A DNA stretch of 8,201 bases from UBA1672 sp023140905 (lineage in GTDB: Bacteria > Pseudomonadota > Alphaproteobacteria > Micavibrionales > Micavibrionaceae). Below, in pieces: positions 7,102-8,201 of this stretch (its first letter is position 1; each line of letters starts with the position of its first letter). Both the position numbers and the translations under genes were made by a program. The notes under the pieces were generated by a model. The model was not told the origin of the DNA. It did no database searches and saw only the letters and a list, made by a program, of their open reading frames with translations. The stretch is from the NCBI GenBank assembly GCA_030636745.1, contig DAOVWH010000077.1, forward strand, positions 1 to 8,201, read 5' to 3'.

Positions 7102-7155
7102 AACATACAACCTTTTCTTTTTTTAAAGAATCAAATATACAAAGCTTAGTGTAAC

Positions 7156-7164
7156 CCTTGCACA
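7156..7164 (-). promoter_or_regulatory. 9-bp motif TGTGCAAGG upstream of sucA (shared with sucB)
   Basis: Identical in sequence and orientation to the motif at 926-934 upstream of sucB, 55-63 bp before the sucA start codon. A role as a promoter or regulator site is inferred only from its placement in front of both subunit genes of one complex. Confidence 0.35.
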
Positions 7165-7184
7165 AACAGGATCACCAAACTAGT

Positions 7185-7221
7185 TTAGAATGATTTTGTT
7201 TTAGAATTTATAATCTTAGAA
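7185..7221. repeat. Three TTAGAA repeats at 15-16 bp spacing upstream of sucA
   Basis: TTAGAA occurs at 7185-7190, 7201-7206 and 7216-7221, and two copies extend to near-identical forms (TTAGAATGAT and TTAGAAATGAT). The regular spacing is about one and a half helical turns. The middle copy overlaps a possible -10 element of sucA, so these may be regulator sites, but in AT-rich DNA chance cannot be excluded. Confidence 0.45.
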
Positions 7222-7269
7222 ATGATAGTCCAGAACTTAATCTGAATAAGAAAAACAAGAATCGATAAA

Positions 7270-7833
7270 TTATGAATCCAAGGCTTTTTTCATAACGTCC
7301 GAAATACGTGCAATAGCAGAGTCTTCGGTAGCACTAACATTCATTGGATGATGTGCCTCTTGACCTTTAGTCCCTGGAATCATCCGAGAAATCTCAGCAA
7401 TGATTTTTACAATTATACCATCTCCAGCATCCATATCGTCACCTTCTCCAAACTCACCATAAGCATGTGCGACCTCTGACGCTACACTAAGACATACGCG
7501 TATATAATCCTTTATTTCTTCGCTATCTACCTGTGTTTTAAGCGTTACAATAGCTTTCTCGCATAATGGCTCTATATTAAAAACGCCTTGGCTCCAACTC
7601 TCCCATTTGTCCTTGGAAGCCAATAAAGATTCAACAACTTCATGCGCCAACAAGCCGTTTTCTTCTTTCTTTTGCATCACGCTTAAAAGCGTTTTTTCAA
7701 GAGCCTGCGTTTCCAGCTTATCATCCTGTTCACCACTTTCATCTTCGCTATAGCTAACATGCAGACCAATACGATAAGGCAAACTAATAATCAACTCCGC
7801 GTCTTCAGGAGTAAAAGAGGAAAGTATTGTCAT
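7270..7833 (-). CDS. Uncharacterised 187-residue acidic protein, possibly TerB-like helical
   Basis: Not recognised with confidence. It is acidic, has no signal peptide or membrane helix, and looks largely helical: a Glu/Asp-rich region (29-60), a helix-like stretch 59-75, then a segment around 108-128 ending in VASEVAHAYGEFG, followed by the acidic, Gly-rich EGDDMDAGDG and an amphipathic IIVKIIAEISRMI (140-152). The VA-x-A-(Y/F)-x-E pattern recalls the helices of TerB-like proteins, but the metal-binding Asp/Glu set cannot be verified by eye. ATG 7831-7833 has AGGG 9 nt upstream. It lies on the sucA strand, 168 bp before sucA and 65 bp after the next small gene, so the two small genes may be co-transcribed. 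Confidence 0.75.
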   Translation of the reverse strand: MTILSSFTPEDAELIISLPYRIGLHVSYSEDESGEQDDKLETQALEKTLLSVMQKKEENGLLAHEVVESLLASKDKWESWSQGVFNIEPLCEKAIVTLKTQVDSEEIKDYIRVCLSVASEVAHAYGEFGEGDDMDAGDGIIVKIIAEISRMIPGTKGQEAHHPMNVSATEDSAIARISDVMKKALDS

Positions 7834-7898
7834 GATAAATAACCCTGTTCTTGCTAATTAATTAAACAATTAAATGTAGAAGCTCTTAAATAAACACA

Positions 7899-8201
7899 TC
7901 AAACATACATAGTATTCAAAGCATGCGCGATCTTTTGTAAAGAAGCACGCTCGGCCATAGAAATATTGAGAAATCGATCCCACCCGTTAACGACCATCCC
8001 AAGCTTGGCCGCTTTTGAACGACTTTGCATATATGAAAGATAGATTTTTATTTTATCAATGACAGACACAGAGCTATCATATTCACGGAAAGCTAAAGCA
8101 ACCGACTCGCCGACTTCCATCAAACAACGCTTAAAAGCGTTCACTTCCTTAACATCAACGATATTTGTAAGAATATATACAGCTCTAGCACATTCTTCTT
8201 C
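7899..8201 (-). CDS. Uncharacterised protein, C-terminal 100 residues, cut by the window edge
   Basis: The frame is open from the TAC GTA stop-proximal end through to the right edge, so the gene probably continues outside; a GTG at 8142-8144 is an internal start candidate but the upstream codons also read as protein (ECARAVYILTNIVDVKEV). The visible part looks all-helical and ends in FLNISMAERASLQKIAHALN, a layout like the last helix of TerB-like domains (acidic residue, then L-x-x-I-A-x-A-L). An earlier segment, VGESVALAFREY (visible residues 30-41), resembles VASEVAHAYGEF of the next gene downstream. This could mean that the two are distant paralogues, but the match is too short to establish it. 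No function is assigned. It ends 65 bp before the start of the 187-residue gene, in an AT-rich gap without a clear terminator. Confidence 0.65.
   Translation of the reverse strand, partial: EEECARAVYILTNIVDVKEVNAFKRCLMEVGESVALAFREYDSSVSVIDKIKIYLSYMQSRSKAAKLGMVVNGWDRFLNISMAERASLQKIAHALNTMYV

Larger units (their letters stand above)
7102..7269 (-). promoter_or_regulatory. sucA: Upstream region of sucA with ribosome binding site and repeats
   Basis: A 168-bp AT-rich gap. The SD AAAAGG (7111-7116) lies 9 nt from ATG 7101 and decides the start over the upstream TTG. TATAAA on the minus strand (7207-7212) is a fair -10 candidate with no convincing -35. TTGTGC, 17 nt, TTGTAT nearer the gene is an alternative pair. 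No intrinsic terminator for the upstream small gene is visible, so read-through into sucA is possible. The gap also contains three TTAGAA copies and the 9-mer shared with sucB. Confidence 0.45.

Noticed and set aside
4231..7110. Upstream TTG start for sucA (7108-7110)
   Set aside because: ATG 7099-7101 has a better-spaced AAAAGG (9 nt versus effectively none for the TTG), and the extra residues add nothing conserved.
1..8201. Mobile element, CRISPR or phage origin for the suc/thi interleaving
   Set aside because: No transposase, integrase, terminal inverted repeats, target duplications or spaced repeats were seen at the edges of the thi cluster.

Overview
The window (8,201 bp, AT-rich, roughly 40% GC by eye) looks like a chromosomal segment of an alphaproteobacterium. 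The best evidence is the style of the proteins. The ThiL N-terminus, the ThiE core (GLTAF, GTGPVYPT) and the E1/E2 subunits of 2-oxoglutarate dehydrogenase all read like alphaproteobacterial family members. A closer placement cannot be made by reading alone. I see no transposase, integrase, phage gene, tRNA, rRNA or CRISPR array.

Layout, left to right: the N-terminal 286 codons of sucB (E2) on the minus strand, cut by the left edge; a 255-bp gap; a compact minus-strand cluster transcribed thiE, thiD, thiL (gaps of 7 and 28 nt); a 208-bp AT-rich gap rich in short repeats; a lone plus-strand gene for an unrecognised 138-residue basic protein; sucA (E1) on the minus strand, ending 10 bp from that gene; a 168-bp gap; then two small minus-strand genes of unknown function, the last running off the right edge. 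All genes except the 138-residue one are on the minus strand, so transcription runs mainly right to left.

How the genes fit together: SucA needs thiamine diphosphate (ThDP) for catalysis and passes the succinyl group to the lipoyl arm of SucB. ThiD makes HMP diphosphate, ThiE joins it to the thiazole phosphate to give thiamine phosphate, and ThiL phosphorylates that to ThDP. The cofactor-completion genes therefore sit between the genes for the ThDP-dependent E1 and its E2 partner, which in most bacteria are adjacent. The opposite-strand gene downstream of sucA argues against one simple operon. sucB and thiE probably have their own promoters, and a 9-bp motif shared upstream of sucA and sucB may help co-ordinate the separated subunits.

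The main points for a second look are this suc/thi interleaving, the palindrome overlapping the thiE ribosome binding site without a recognisable TPP riboswitch, repeats in the suc upstream regions, and three small proteins I could not identify. I found no clear evidence of a wholly new system.
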